Assembly: GCA_021157815.1 (NCBI GenBank)
Contig: JAGGVT010000081.1
Location: forward strand, 1-23,275
From: a bacterium
Lineage (GTDB): Bacteria; JAJVIF01; JAGGVT01
Length of the DNA: 23,275 nt
Direction: 5' to 3'
The notes below the pieces were generated by a model. That model did no database searches, was not told the DNA's origin, and was given only the letters and a program-made list of their open reading frames with translations. Positions 1 through 9,558 of this stretch are shown here, one piece after another. Every line of letters starts with the position of its first letter. The stretch's first letter is position 1. Both the position numbers and the translations under genes were made by a program.

Positions 1-1711
1 CGCCAGCGCCATCATCGCCGCGAATCAGAAGAGTGGTTTCCGCAGGTGTTGTAACACCAGCTACGCCATTGACTATTGTATCGAACGGATTAAGCATGTC
101 TCCGGGACCAACGCCCGTACCGATTGCGCCGTCAACATAAACGCCGGTTTTAAGAACTATCCCATCAACATAAGTAAATGTCATGGCATCATTGCCGTTG
201 AGTCGAAGCACTGGATAATATGTCCCGGGAGCTGTTCCCGCCGGATAACCGGCAGTATAAATCGGATCAGTCAGGCCCTCGACTTCGTATGTGCCGTCGC
301 CATCGATATCCCAATCGAACGTTAAAGCATCAATTGAGCAGGAGGCATCGAAATCGATAAGCCATTCAGTTGGAACAGGATTGTCATCTGTACCATCAGG
401 ACCATAGCCGTCAAAGTATTTGTGAATATCAACCGTAAAACACGCCTCGCCAGCCGCACCCTCAACCGATGCCTTGAATAGCTGGAATGTAGCGAATTCA
501 GGCAAATTGAAGTGTTCAAGCAGAATTCCATCGGGTGAGTCGATTATGAAATCCCTGTCTCCAATCGACCCCACAGCCCGCTCATCGGTTACTTTCACAA
601 GCCCGAAATAATCGCCCTCTTCAAGCAGATTCTCATTGGCGATTGCAAACGTGTAAACCAGAGGATCATCGGGAGTTCCGGTTCCACTGTCAGCAGTGTT
701 CATCGTTGGAAGAGCGCTGTTCATGCCGGGGATTTCAACCGTAACGCTCGAAACACCTGACGCGGCGTAAATGTCATCTGTATTGGTCAGCAACGGATCT
801 ACATTCGCGCCGATTTGCCAATCGTAAACTTCGACCACAACATCGCGAGCCGTTGCGCCATCACCCGCGGGCCATGCTTCAGTTGGAGGAGTAACATCCA
901 CTTTCCACGCGGCTTTACGATTGAATTCAGGATTGTAATACATGGGGATGAGGCGGTCAGGCTTTTTCGCGCTCCAACCGTAGCCCATCGTGATATACAA
1001 ATCAAAAGTCAACGAACCAGCTGTCAAATCAAACGCAGCATTGAATTCGATATCCTCAACGCCCATTTCGAACTTGTTGAACGTGCTTGATCCCTCGTCG
1101 CTGTCATCCACAATGAGGTAATACGGCAGCGCTGTGCCATTTTCGATTACTTCATCAAGCTCGGTGGTGTAACCGTCTGGAGCGACACAGATTCCGGGAT
1201 AAGCATCAGCGTGTGTCTGTGTGTAGATGCTCGGAGTTGTTTCCTGTGGATAAACAACCAGAGCCAGGTCGAAAACGTCCAAATCGAGCCTGTTTATCGC
1301 TGTTGGCGGTTTAAGCGCATCGCCTTTTTTAAACGGATGGCTTATCAGGAAATTCACAATTACATTTCCGTTTACATCAAGCTCAACTGATTTGATTTTC
1401 AAACAGTTTGAACATGGTGAAATGGTGAAAAAACCAATTCCACTTACAACATAGCTTTCGCCAATCGCGGATGTTCGTTTCGCTACCAGTTCAGCTGTGT
1501 TGTTCTGGGGATTGATGCTCATTTCATACGCGCCGAGCATTCCAAGCGCGTTGAAACTGCCATCCTCAAATATTGACGCGCCTATTATCGGTAGGCTGTC
1601 AATACTACCCACAGTTTGCTCTCCCTGCGGTGTCAGCGGATTATTGCCGCCACCTGAGCATCCTGCAATGATAAATGCAAGTAAAATCAAAAGAAACAAT
1701 TCTTTACGCAT
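1..1711 (-). CDS. A-type lipoprotein with PKD-like segment, C-terminus cut by window edge
   Basis: Secreted lipoprotein of unknown function, read by translating the minus strand from ATG 1711-1709; GGAGGT lies just upstream. About 570 codons are present without a stop. The signal peptide ends in a lipobox IIAGC with Cys18. It is followed by a short linker, an A-type chassis with CxxC (SPCSNC), the SHPF motif, the phrase NPEFNRKAAWKV, and a second module beginning VVVEVYDWQIGA. Beyond these lies a PKD-like stretch (FDWDIDGDGTYE). The last visible residues, around GPGDMLNPFDTI, resemble the start of DUF1565/parallel beta-helix repeats, which is an inference from a short stretch. It is divergent from, and closest in sequence to, the interrupted gene at 2294. 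Function is not known; attachment to the cell envelope is inferred from the lipobox. Confidence 0.85.
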   Translation of the reverse strand, partial: MRKELFLLILLAFIIAGCSGGGNNPLTPQGEQTVGSIDSLPIIGASIFEDGSFNALGMLGAYEMSINPQNNTAELVAKRTSAIGESYVVSGIGFFTISPCSNCLKIKSVELDVNGNVIVNFLISHPFKKGDALKPPTAINRLDLDVFDLALVVYPQETTPSIYTQTHADAYPGICVAPDGYTTELDEVIENGTALPYYLIVDDSDEGSSTFNKFEMGVEDIEFNAAFDLTAGSLTFDLYITMGYGWSAKKPDRLIPMYYNPEFNRKAAWKVDVTPPTEAWPAGDGATARDVVVEVYDWQIGANVDPLLTNTDDIYAASGVSSVTVEIPGMNSALPTMNTADSGTGTPDDPLVYTFAIANENLLEEGDYFGLVKVTDERAVGSIGDRDFIIDSPDGILLEHFNLPEFATFQLFKASVEGAAGEACFTVDIHKYFDGYGPDGTDDNPVPTEWLIDFDASCSIDALTFDWDIDGDGTYEVEGLTDPIYTAGYPAGTAPGTYYPVLRLNGNDAMTFTYVDGIVLKTGVYVDGAIGTGVGPGDMLNPFDTIVNGVAGVTTPAETTLLIRGDDGAG

Positions 1712-2293
1712 CGGATGACCTCCATCCTGAGTTTTATAAATACGGTGGTAAAACGTGGTTCTGGAAAAACAACAATATCTTTTCAGTAGAAATAAATTAC
1801 AATGTCCACCCACTTTGATACACAATATTAGCATATTAATATAATATTGGCAAATTTGATAATGAAAGCAAATTTGAATTGCAGAGTGATTATTTGGAAA
1901 AGCAAAGGGTTAAAGAGGGTGTCGGAAAAGGTTGTTTTTTTACTCCAGATTTCTTCAAAGATGACAGATTGTCATTCTGAACTTGATTCAGAATCCACAT
2001 CTTTTAGGTTTGAAGATGGATCCCGGGTCAAGCCCGGAATGGCATTGAATACAATTACGGATTTTTTATTATTACTTCCTTGCTTATTAAACCTTTTCCG
2101 ACAGGCTCTTAAGCCCTCTGCTAGTCATTAGTACATCTCTCCGAAATAATGCAACGAGCAATACTTGAAATTCCCAACCATTCTTGATAATCTGCTTTTA
2201 CTGGGGATTATGATTTTCTTTTTTATCACATCAGGTTGATACTGATATTCAGTTATCAGTTATTTTACTTATTTAATGTCAAGGAGATATATA
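1712..2293. other. Intergenic region between divergent lipoprotein genes
   Basis: About 580 bases separating two divergently transcribed A-type lipoprotein genes. It must hold both promoters, though I see no clear -35/-10 pair. The main structure is the TTAA-bounded inverted-repeat element at 1910-2112. The ribosome binding site AAGGAGA (2281-2287) precedes the ATG at 2294. No convincing coding region is present. Confidence 0.7.
1910..2112. mobile_element. TTAA-bounded MITE-like element with nested hairpins
   Basis: Both ends read TTAA followed by an imperfect inverted repeat: AGAGGGTGTCGGAAAAGG at 1914-1931 and its near complement CCTTTTCCGACAGGCTCT at 2092-2109. Inside are a perfect 8-bp hairpin (ATTCTGAA 1974-1981 with TTCAGAAT 1987-1994) and a second hairpin (CCGGG 2023-2027 with CCCGG 2033-2037). 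The roughly 200-bp size, lack of coding capacity and terminal inverted repeats with possible TTAA target duplication fit a miniature inverted-repeat element. Mobility is inferred; no transposase is nearby. Confidence 0.6.
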
Positions 2294-4489
2294 ATGAGAC
2301 GTATAATTCTGTTTCTCACCTTCATCGCATTATTAGTTGGCTGTTCATCAGGAAACTCGCCAACATCACCGCAGGAAAATGGAATTTCAAATGCAATCGA
2401 CAATCTTCCCATTATTGGGGCGTCACTATTTGAGAATGGCGGATTCAACGCGCTTGGAATGCTTGGCGCTTACTAGCTCACCATTAATCCTGAAGACAAC
2501 ACAGCTGAACTTGTCGCGAAACGCACCAGCGCGATTGGTGAAAGCTACGTTGTAAGTGGAATAGGCTTCTTCACAATTTCACCTTGTGCGGATTGCCTTA
2601 AACTAAAATCAATCGAGTTGAACCTTGATGGCAATGTCGTTTTGACATTTTCAATCAGCCATCCGTTTGAAAAAGGAATTATCGGTGATCCGCCGACTGG
2701 TAAGAACCGTCTTGATCTGGATGTTTTCGACCTTGCGCTTGTTATCGCGCCACAGGAAACAACCGCAATAAACTACAGCCTGATCGGCTTAAGCGTATAT
2801 AACAATATTTGCGGCGAAGCTGACGGCTACACAACTGAACTTGATGAAATGCTTCAGGACAGCGCCGCTATGCCATACTTTCTGGTAATCGATGACAGCA
2901 TCGGCGGATCAGGCACTTACAACAAATTCGAAATGGGAACGAAAGGTGTTGAATTCGACACTGTTTTCGATTTATCCTCCGGCGTGCTTCGATTCGACCT
3001 GTATCTAACAATGGGATACGGCTTTTCGGCAGTGAAAGCTGACAGGCTTAATCCTGCTTATTATAATCCCGAGTTCAATCGCAAAGCCTCGTGGAAAATT
3101 GTTGTCACCCCGCCTGAGGGAGATGATCCTCCTGCAATAGGCAACACATGGGACAATGCAGACAGTTTAACCTTATATAACGTAACAGTTGAAGTCTATG
3201 ACTGGCAGATAGGAGCTAATGTTGATCCTGATCTTACAAACCCGGACGACATTTATGCTGCATCCGGAGTTTCCAGTGTCTCTGTTGAAATACCTGGTAT
3301 GAACAATACACTCCAGTCAATCACCGACGATGACGGAACCGGAACCGGCATGCCGGATGCCCCGCTTATCTTCAATGTCCCATTTGCTAATGAGAATTTG
3401 CTTGCAACTGGTGAATATATTGGACTTGTAAAGGTTACCGATGAGCGATCGGTGGGAACCATTAGTGATCGTGATTTCCTTATTGACTGCTCGGATGGAA
3501 TCACACTCAATTACTTAAACTTGCCTGAATTTGCAACCTATCAGACTTTCGTTGCCACTGTCGTTTACGGTTGTGGCCCGATTACCGGTTCAATCACCGA
3601 TCCAGTCTGCCCACTTTCCGGAGTTGGTAACGGCGCCTATATTACTTTCACTGCTGATGCATCAAGTGCAAACGGTGGCGATCCTATTACCTTGTACGAA
3701 TGGGATCATGATTACGATGGCATTATTTTTGATGCCGAGTTCACCGGTGTGAGCGCATCAATTGGGCCTTTTAACAACCCAAACTGCCCGGAACCGACAC
3801 CCGTTACCTACACGGTCGCTGTGCAAGCAACTGACAGCTGTGATCACCCCAACCAGACTATCTTCGCAACCTGTGAGGTTACTGTCGATCAATGCTGCAC
3901 CAACCTGGAGCTGCTGTATGACTTCGTTGGCTGCGAGAGCCTGACCTTATCATGCCAGGGATGGACCGCAGGCGGATGTGACCTGCCGAACGATGACTTG
4001 TGGGGATGGGGCCAATTCGCCTGGGGATGCGATGTCGGTAGTCCCTGTGGTCTCACTTACCCATATGTAATCACCGGTGGTGATGTCGGTAGTTGCGGGA
4101 GTATGGACGACCAGGGTCGTGAAGCCGATTACAACCTGGTTAGCCCAATCATCAATCTGCCGGTCTCCGCAAACAGCACCCTCGAGTGGGATCACTGCAA
4201 CGCCTTTCCTGAACCCTGGCCCTTAGGAGGCGACCCGAGCTTCAACGTTTATATCTCGGAGAATGGTTGCGATGGGCCATGGATCGAACTTTGGGGCACT
4301 ACTGAGGCAAATGGATGCTTCAATGATTCAAATGTCGATATAAGCGATTACTCTGGTGATAACATCATGTTCCGCTTCCGCTATAATTGCATGCCCTACA
4401 GCTTCGACGGTGGCTCTTGCGGAAACGCAGGCTTGATAATTGACAACATCCGAATCTTCGGATGCTTCAATGGTGATCTTTACGACTAG
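2294..4489 (+). pseudogene. A-type lipoprotein with PKD-like and jelly-roll C-terminus, interrupted by in-frame TAG
   Basis: The reading frame from ATG 2294 (AAGGAGA six bases upstream) to TAG 4489 is continuous except for one TAG at 2474-2476, codon 61. The signal peptide has lipobox LLVGC with Cys17. Paralogues read AYEM or AYEI where this gene reads AY-stop, so a Glu codon became TAG by one base change. The remaining 670 codons keep the full A-type chassis (SPCADC, SHPF, NPEFNRKASWKI, VTVEVYDWQIGA), a PKD-like domain (YEWDHDYDG) and a C-terminal region like MAM/choice-of-anchor J jelly rolls (NLVSPIINLP, LIIDNIRIFG). That last part is rich in cysteine, about 19, suggesting disulfides. A later TTG at 2618 lacks a signal peptide and is unlikely to be a real start. 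It is either a recent pseudogene, a sequencing error or a readthrough gene. Confidence 0.8.
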
Positions 4490-4541
4490 TATTAGTTGCA
4501 TCATAAAAAAAACTTTTTATTTGAAGATTGTTAACATTTTT

Positions 4542-4566
4542 CCCGGGACACACTCCCGGGTTTTTT
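4542..4566 (+). terminator. Rho-independent terminator of the 2294 gene
   Basis: A 7-bp perfect stem (CCCGGGA 4542-4548, TCCCGGG 4554-4560) with loop CACAC is followed directly by six T. It lies about 50 bases after the stop codon at 4489. Confidence 0.85.
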
Positions 4567-4576
4567 ATTTGTATCT

Positions 4577-4690
4577 CCCCCCGGGAGATTCGGCACCCTT
4601 GCCGGAAACCCGAGTGCTTCAGCACTCCTGTTAAAAAAAACAGGGGGCTCTCCGCCCCCTTTCCGGCAAGGGTGCCGAAGCTCCCAGGGG
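4577..4690. repeat. Palindromic structured repeat, copy 1
   Basis: Outer arms of about 30 bp (4577-4608 and 4660-4690, core CGGCACCCTTGCCGGAAA) pair with few mismatches. The interior holds a perfect hairpin GAGTGCTTCAGCACTC (4612-4627), short arms CCTGTT/AACAGG and a GC hairpin with AGGGGGC/GCCCCCT stems (4642-4660). A second copy in opposite orientation lies at 18343-18450. There is no coding capacity, and it sits between two genes, directly after a terminator. It may be a REP-like or MITE-type dispersed element; the class is inferred. Confidence 0.8.
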
Positions 4691-4724
4691 AATGTATATT
4701 TTTTAACTATCCTACAGCATCAAA

Positions 4725-4753
4725 TAGTAATATCTATACCGCTCTGGTATAAT
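4725..4753 (+). promoter_or_regulatory. Probable extended -10 promoter of the first B-type lipoprotein
   Basis: TATAAT at 4748-4753 is preceded by TG (TGGTATAAT, extended -10). A conserved block TAGTAATATC starts exactly 23 bases upstream of the -10, placing TAGTAA in the -35 position with a 17-base spacer. The same arrangement precedes the paralogue at 9633-9661, although the surrounding sequence differs, which supports function. The -35 itself is poor. Confidence 0.6.
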
Positions 4754-4796
4754 GATTGTGGTTTTCATTACTTTAATTACTAGGAGAGTGTGCATT

Positions 4797-6533
4797 ATGC
4801 GTAATTTGTTTTTACTGGCTGTGGTTGTTTCATTTATGATTGCCGGATGCTCCAGCTCATCGAAACTCCCAACGCAGCCCAACAGCCCGGATTTGCCGCA
4901 GGCTGACTATTCAACACCCGAGACTGACCTGCTCTATTCAGGTACGTTTGAGATTGATCTTGAAACTCAAACTATCACTCAAACCGACAGGAAGTCTGAT
5001 ATTGTTTATGACATCACATGGCTCCTGCCAGACAAATGCCCAGGCGGTTGTTTCAGATTCACCATTGTTGGTTTCGTCGGATCAGTTCTTGAAATCGAAC
5101 TGACACTGGAAAATCCACTGGCGATTCAGGCATACGACCTGCGAGTTGAGTATCTTAATCTCTATGGCAAAGTTGTTCTTAACCCGGACAGCTACACCGA
5201 TTTTCTCGGATCTCAATATTGGGATATTCATCCGTTTACAGCGTTTGCGAAAGAGATTCCTGACCGAGCGTTTCCGCAGGGACCCGGTGGAATTGATACT
5301 GAAACTCTTTTCCTCGACTGCCCTCCGGGATCAGGTTCATATGTGAACTATGCAATAACCGCTCACCTGCCGGGACCGACTCCTGACCCGTATGAAATCG
5401 GTGATATGAATCAGGCAGGTGAACTTACCCCAGATGGCGGTTCGGCGACAATCAGCTGCCGAGTGGATGACCATCAGGATGATGTTTCCAGTGTGTATCT
5501 GGATGCAATCCCGTTCACAGGCGGTCCAGTCGAGATGGTTCCTGAAGTTGGAAATCCCGGATATTGGACTGTGGATATATCCAACACCGAGGGTGCGCCG
5601 ATTGGCGATTACATCCAGCTGATCATGGCTTTAAGCCCGAATCCACAGAATATCAGCACATATAATTATGTAACCATTTCAGTCACTGAAGCCGGCCTGA
5701 TTGAGACAATCGTATATGATGCTGATGTTGGTGTTAGCCGGGATATCTTCAGCATTGACCCTGAAGGTGTGAATCCTCCGGAACGATGGACAACACAAAC
5801 AGATCCGTCAGTCTGGTGTGAAGGGCCTGTTCTTTCACCCAACGGTGAATATATCGTTTACCTTCGCTACAGCTGGTCATCGTTTGCGAGTGAACTGAGA
5901 CGGATTGATATCGCAACTGGCGATGATAATTCCATCACAGGCGGTATGACTCACTGGTACACTTATGCCGACTGGCGCAGCGATGGCCAGAAACTGATCT
6001 GCAGCTATGGTGAGACTATCATGGATTCCTTTGAACTTTACACAATGGATCCCGATGGCTCCAACCAGGAACAATTGCCGGCAACATATCTTGATCCATT
6101 TAATCCTGTATATTCCGCAGATGACCAGTACGTTTACTTCCAGAGTTTCCTGAACAATGAATTGTATTTCATGGACATTGAAACAGGCACCCTGACTCAA
6201 TACACTGATAACGGCACCTGGAATGATGATGTCAACAAGAGTCCCGATGGCACTCAGGTAGCCTGGGCGACAATGTATGGCTGCGGATGCCGCCAGATTT
6301 ATATCTCGCCGGTAGATGGCCCATGGAATCCACCGGACAAGATTCTCAATTTCGATTCCTGTGTCCGCTCACCATGTTTCAGCCCTGACGGCACGAAAAT
6401 GGTTGTCGATCATGGCGGATTTGACGCATCCGAAATTGCAGTCTATGATCTTGTCGAGGACACATGGTATGACATCACAGGCAACGCATGGGGAGATTAC
6501 AGCGCTGACTGGGGATACATGATCCCGCATTAA
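4797..6533 (+). CDS. B-type lipoprotein with TolB/PD40-like beta-propeller
   Basis: Start ATG 4797 is chosen because AGGAG (4782-4786) precedes it and a lipoprotein signal follows directly (lipobox MIAGC, Cys18); an upstream ATG at 4752 would add 15 residues inside the promoter. The product has 578 residues. The N-terminal chassis has CPGGC, the ENPL motif, NPDSYTDFLG and HPFTAFAKEIPDRAF, then a second beta module (SCRVDDHQDDVSSVYLD). From about residue 310 there are PD40/TolB-type propeller repeats (SPNGEYIVYLR, SPDGTQVAWAT, SPDGTKMVVDH). Such propellers usually mediate binding; no enzyme signature is seen. It is a paralogue of the gene at 9706, nearly identical over much of the first 290 residues and then divergent. 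It has its own promoter and terminator. Confidence 0.92.
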   Translation: MRNLFLLAVVVSFMIAGCSSSSKLPTQPNSPDLPQADYSTPETDLLYSGTFEIDLETQTITQTDRKSDIVYDITWLLPDKCPGGCFRFTIVGFVGSVLEIELTLENPLAIQAYDLRVEYLNLYGKVVLNPDSYTDFLGSQYWDIHPFTAFAKEIPDRAFPQGPGGIDTETLFLDCPPGSGSYVNYAITAHLPGPTPDPYEIGDMNQAGELTPDGGSATISCRVDDHQDDVSSVYLDAIPFTGGPVEMVPEVGNPGYWTVDISNTEGAPIGDYIQLIMALSPNPQNISTYNYVTISVTEAGLIETIVYDADVGVSRDIFSIDPEGVNPPERWTTQTDPSVWCEGPVLSPNGEYIVYLRYSWSSFASELRRIDIATGDDNSITGGMTHWYTYADWRSDGQKLICSYGETIMDSFELYTMDPDGSNQEQLPATYLDPFNPVYSADDQYVYFQSFLNNELYFMDIETGTLTQYTDNGTWNDDVNKSPDGTQVAWATMYGCGCRQIYISPVDGPWNPPDKILNFDSCVRSPCFSPDGTKMVVDHGGFDASEIAVYDLVEDTWYDITGNAWGDYSADWGYMIPH

Positions 6534-6580
6534 TCTGAAACTTCTTCAATTACTTATCATTCCTTTCGATTGAATCAATA

Positions 6581-6609
6581 TCCCCCGCTTTTAGCAGCGG
6601 GGGATTTTT
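6581..6609 (+). terminator. Rho-independent terminator of the first B-type gene
   Basis: A 9-bp perfect stem (TCCCCCGCT 6581-6589, AGCGGGGGA 6596-6604) with a six-base loop is followed by five T. It lies 48 bases after the stop codon. Confidence 0.9.
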
Positions 6610-6780
6610 ACTTTTGCTTAACATTTTTCTTCCAAATTTGTCTTGTTTAATAATATTTTTACTGCTAAAATATCTTGCGCAGGGGATAACGCTTTTTTTT
6701 CATTTGACTAACCGATTTGGTCACCCTGAATTATTAAGTAACTTCTTTTGTTTACAATCTCAATTTCTGGAGGTATTACA

Positions 6781-9252
6781 ATGCGTACCGTAGTCGTGTT
6801 TCTAGCTTTATTAACCTTTGCACTGGTTGGCTGTTCCTCCGGCTCAAATACTCCGTTGACTCCCCAATCAAACGTACCCGCAGGAGAAATGGGTAGCGTT
6901 CCTATCATAGGAGGGTCAATGTTTTCTGATGGCGGATTTCAAGCGACAGGCATGCTTGGCGCATATGAAATCATTATCCATCCGGAATCTGCAACGGCTG
7001 ATTTGATTGCCAAAAGGACTCCCGCAATTGGTGAAGACTATATCGTAAGTGGAATCAGTTTCTTCACAATTGCACCATGCGCAAATTGCTTGAAAATCGT
7101 CGGAATCGATATTGACCCCGATGGCAACGCGATTTTAGTATTCTCAATCAGCCATCCATTCACACCGGGTATTACAAGTGATCCGCCGACAGCGGCGAAT
7201 CGGCTTGACCTGGATGTCTTCGACCTCGCAATGGTCATTGCGCCAAAAGAAGCGACAGCGATCACATATCCCCTTACTGGAGCTGGTGTTTATTCGGGAT
7301 ACTGCATTGATCCTGATGGCTACACAAAAGAGCTTGAAAATGTCATCTCGGACGCCAACGCGCTTCCCTTCTTCCTCGCTATTGATGATAGCGACACCGA
7401 CTCAAGCACATTCAACAAATTCGCGATGGGCGCTGACGCAACCTTCGATGTCGGATTCGACCTGACAGTAGGTGTACTCAACTTTGACATGTATCTTACG
7501 ATGGGTTACGGCTTCAGCGCAAGAAGGCCCGACAGGCTTACGCCAAAATACTACAACCCGGAATTCAACCGTAAAGCCGCATGGAAAGTGGTTGTAACAC
7601 CGCCTGAGGGCGATGACCCGCCTGAAATGGCAAATACGTGGAATGACACTAATAACACAGACCTATGGCCTGTAACAGTTGAAGTTTACGACTGGCAGGT
7701 CGGAGCTACTGTATTCACCGGATTGCCGGAAGAATTCGGCGATGCTGATGACGACAACGTTTTTGCCTCAAGTGAAGTCACGAGTGTTTCTGTTGAAATA
7801 CCCGGCATGAATTCAACGCTCCAGTCAGTAACCACCCCGGACAGCGGGACAGGAACACCTATTGATCCTCTCATTTACACTTTATCTATTGCAAATGAGA
7901 ATATTCTTGCTGTGGGTGAGTATCCTGGTCTTGTGAAAGTTACAGACGAGCGCGCGGTTCTTGCACCGGCTGATGGCCGTGATTTCCTTATCGACACACC
8001 GGATGGCATTGAACTGATCAACTATGAAATGCCTGAATACGCGACATACCAGATATTCATCGCCACAGTGGTAGTGGGCAACCTTATGCCAGTTGCAGAT
8101 GCTGTTGCCACAACAGCCACAGATATTCTTGAGGGAATGTCAGTTACTTTCGATGCGACAGCATCAGCTGACCCGGATGGAACCATTGATACTTATGAAT
8201 GGGATTTCGATGAGGACGGCGTTTTCGGTGAGACTCCTGATGATGATTACACCGGCGATGCCTGGACCCCGACACATGCCTTTGCTTTAGGTGATGGTTC
8301 AATCGATGTTCAACTGCGAGTAACAGACAATCTTCTCGGTGTTGATGAACTCGACACTCCGATTACAATCACAGTCAACCCTTCAAAGAACATCGTATTG
8401 CGAGCTGGAGTAAATATTTCTGATGTCGCCACAATTGAGGACACCGATGAAGTTCTGGTTATGTTCAGTGATCATCAGGTATGGCTTTATGACAATGGCT
8501 TGCAAAGTGGAGCATTGCATTTCACAATGCCGGGAACCGGAGATACACAACATATAGAAGCTAATTCAAACGGTGATTCACTCTGCGGCTGGTCAACAGC
8601 TAGCTCGCGTAACACCTATAGTTACGATTACAGTGGCAATCAAATTAGTGCACACGCCTATACAAACCTTGTTCCCATGGAACTCGTTGAACCTGTTGCA
8701 CTTTATACTGGTTCGTATAATAACTACCAGGCGGACATCTCCGGATTCTTTAGCTTCATGCCGAATTACACATGGTTTAACCGATATCAACCACCTTCAT
8801 ATCCGAATGGTGGTGGCAGCCTTCAGGGTCCAGCTACCGGAGCAAACCGACTTCACGCAGCATATATTAAGGGCGCACATGCATCCAAAACTGGGGCTCG
8901 AGTCTATTATCTTGAAGGCGACCCTGAATGGCGAGTTGAACGCACTAATCATGGTATGAGTTTCTTGGGCGGCTACTGGGGCGGTACACAGACCGATGCT
9001 GACACCGGTTTCTGGGATCCCCAGGATATCACTTCTGATGCCAACGATGATGTTTTCGTCCTGGATATCCTTTCCACAGGTGACCCATTGATTAAGAAAT
9101 TCACCAACTCAGGCGGTACATCTTTAGGCACATTCGGCGATAGCACTACAATATCATCCGACCCTGTCCGATTTGATGCCGCTTTTGCGAGTAACTGGAT
9201 CTATGTGGCTCATACTGACATGATTTCCATATTCTTCCCATCAGAGCAATAG
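6781..9252 (+). CDS. A-type lipoprotein with PKD domain and NHL-like C-terminus
   Basis: Start ATG 6781 has GGAGG at 6769-6773, seven bases upstream, and opens a lipoprotein signal (lipobox ALVGC, Cys18); a longer reading from 6748 adds only residues lying over the ribosome binding site. The product has 823 residues. Chassis features: CxxC at residues 100-103 (APCANC), SHPF at 124-127, NPEFNRKAAWKV at 259-270, and VTVEVYDWQVGA from 298. A PKD domain spans about 436-532 (VTFDATASADPDG, YEWDFDEDG). The last 290 residues resemble beta-propeller/NHL blades (DITSDANDDVFVLD, IKKFTNSGG) and end in FFPSEQ. This is the intact member of the pair with the interrupted gene at 2294. No catalytic motif is recognised; a binding or adhesive envelope role is inferred. 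Confidence 0.92.
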   Translation: MRTVVVFLALLTFALVGCSSGSNTPLTPQSNVPAGEMGSVPIIGGSMFSDGGFQATGMLGAYEIIIHPESATADLIAKRTPAIGEDYIVSGISFFTIAPCANCLKIVGIDIDPDGNAILVFSISHPFTPGITSDPPTAANRLDLDVFDLAMVIAPKEATAITYPLTGAGVYSGYCIDPDGYTKELENVISDANALPFFLAIDDSDTDSSTFNKFAMGADATFDVGFDLTVGVLNFDMYLTMGYGFSARRPDRLTPKYYNPEFNRKAAWKVVVTPPEGDDPPEMANTWNDTNNTDLWPVTVEVYDWQVGATVFTGLPEEFGDADDDNVFASSEVTSVSVEIPGMNSTLQSVTTPDSGTGTPIDPLIYTLSIANENILAVGEYPGLVKVTDERAVLAPADGRDFLIDTPDGIELINYEMPEYATYQIFIATVVVGNLMPVADAVATTATDILEGMSVTFDATASADPDGTIDTYEWDFDEDGVFGETPDDDYTGDAWTPTHAFALGDGSIDVQLRVTDNLLGVDELDTPITITVNPSKNIVLRAGVNISDVATIEDTDEVLVMFSDHQVWLYDNGLQSGALHFTMPGTGDTQHIEANSNGDSLCGWSTASSRNTYSYDYSGNQISAHAYTNLVPMELVEPVALYTGSYNNYQADISGFFSFMPNYTWFNRYQPPSYPNGGGSLQGPATGANRLHAAYIKGAHASKTGARVYYLEGDPEWRVERTNHGMSFLGGYWGGTQTDADTGFWDPQDITSDANDDVFVLDILSTGDPLIKKFTNSGGTSLGTFGDSTTISSDPVRFDAAFASNWIYVAHTDMISIFFPSEQ

Positions 9253-9280
9253 TAGTTAGTAATATCAGATTAAACACTTA

Positions 9281-9306
9281 CCCCGGTCGATTCGACCGGG
9301 GTTTTT
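9281..9306 (+). terminator. Rho-independent terminator of the 6781 gene
   Basis: A 9-bp perfect stem (CCCCGGTCG 9281-9289, CGACCGGGG 9293-9301) with loop ATT is followed by five T. It lies about 30 bases after the stop codon. Confidence 0.9.
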
Positions 9307-9387
9307 AATTCGTCGATACTGAAAAAGATTGAAAGATCAGTGTTTATGCTGAATTGCTTTCAAAATGAGAGTATTGTGAGTAGTGTA

Positions 9388-9425
9388 ACAGTATTGAAGA
9401 TGTGCCACAGTATTGAAGGTGTGTC
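9388..9425. repeat. Tandem 19-bp repeat, two copies
   Basis: ACAGTATTGAAGATGTGCC at 9388 is followed immediately by the near copy ACAGTATTGAAGGTGTGTC. Two units only, with two differences. It lies inside the noncoding region upstream of the second B-type gene; purpose unknown. Confidence 0.65.
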
Positions 9426-9450
9426 AGAACTCAGAAAATTTACCAAAATT

Positions 9451-9558
9451 GTCATTCTGAGCGCAGCGAAGAATCTATTCGCGATAATGTAAATATCTAT
9501 CCTTAGATTTAATCATTAATGCAGAAGCATATAGATTCTTCGCTGCGCTCAGAATGAC
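9451..9558. repeat. 28-bp perfect inverted repeat around a 52-bp spacer
   Basis: The arm at 9451-9478 (beginning GTCATTCTGAGCGCAGCG) is exactly complementary to 9531-9558. The AT-rich spacer has no coding potential. The arm resembles a dispersed repeat I recall from many bacterial genomes (CATTCTGAGCGCAGCGAAG type); that similarity is from memory. It shares the GTCATTCTGA opening with the hairpin inside the 1910-2112 element. Confidence 0.85.

Noticed and set aside
2276-2293. Upstream ATG giving an extra MSRRYI before the lipoprotein signal
   Set aside because: The added codons lie over the ribosome binding site AAGGAGA; ATG 2294 gives a normal signal peptide.
4528-4752. Small open frames across the terminator and palindrome
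   Set aside because: They translate inverted-repeat DNA and have no family resemblance.
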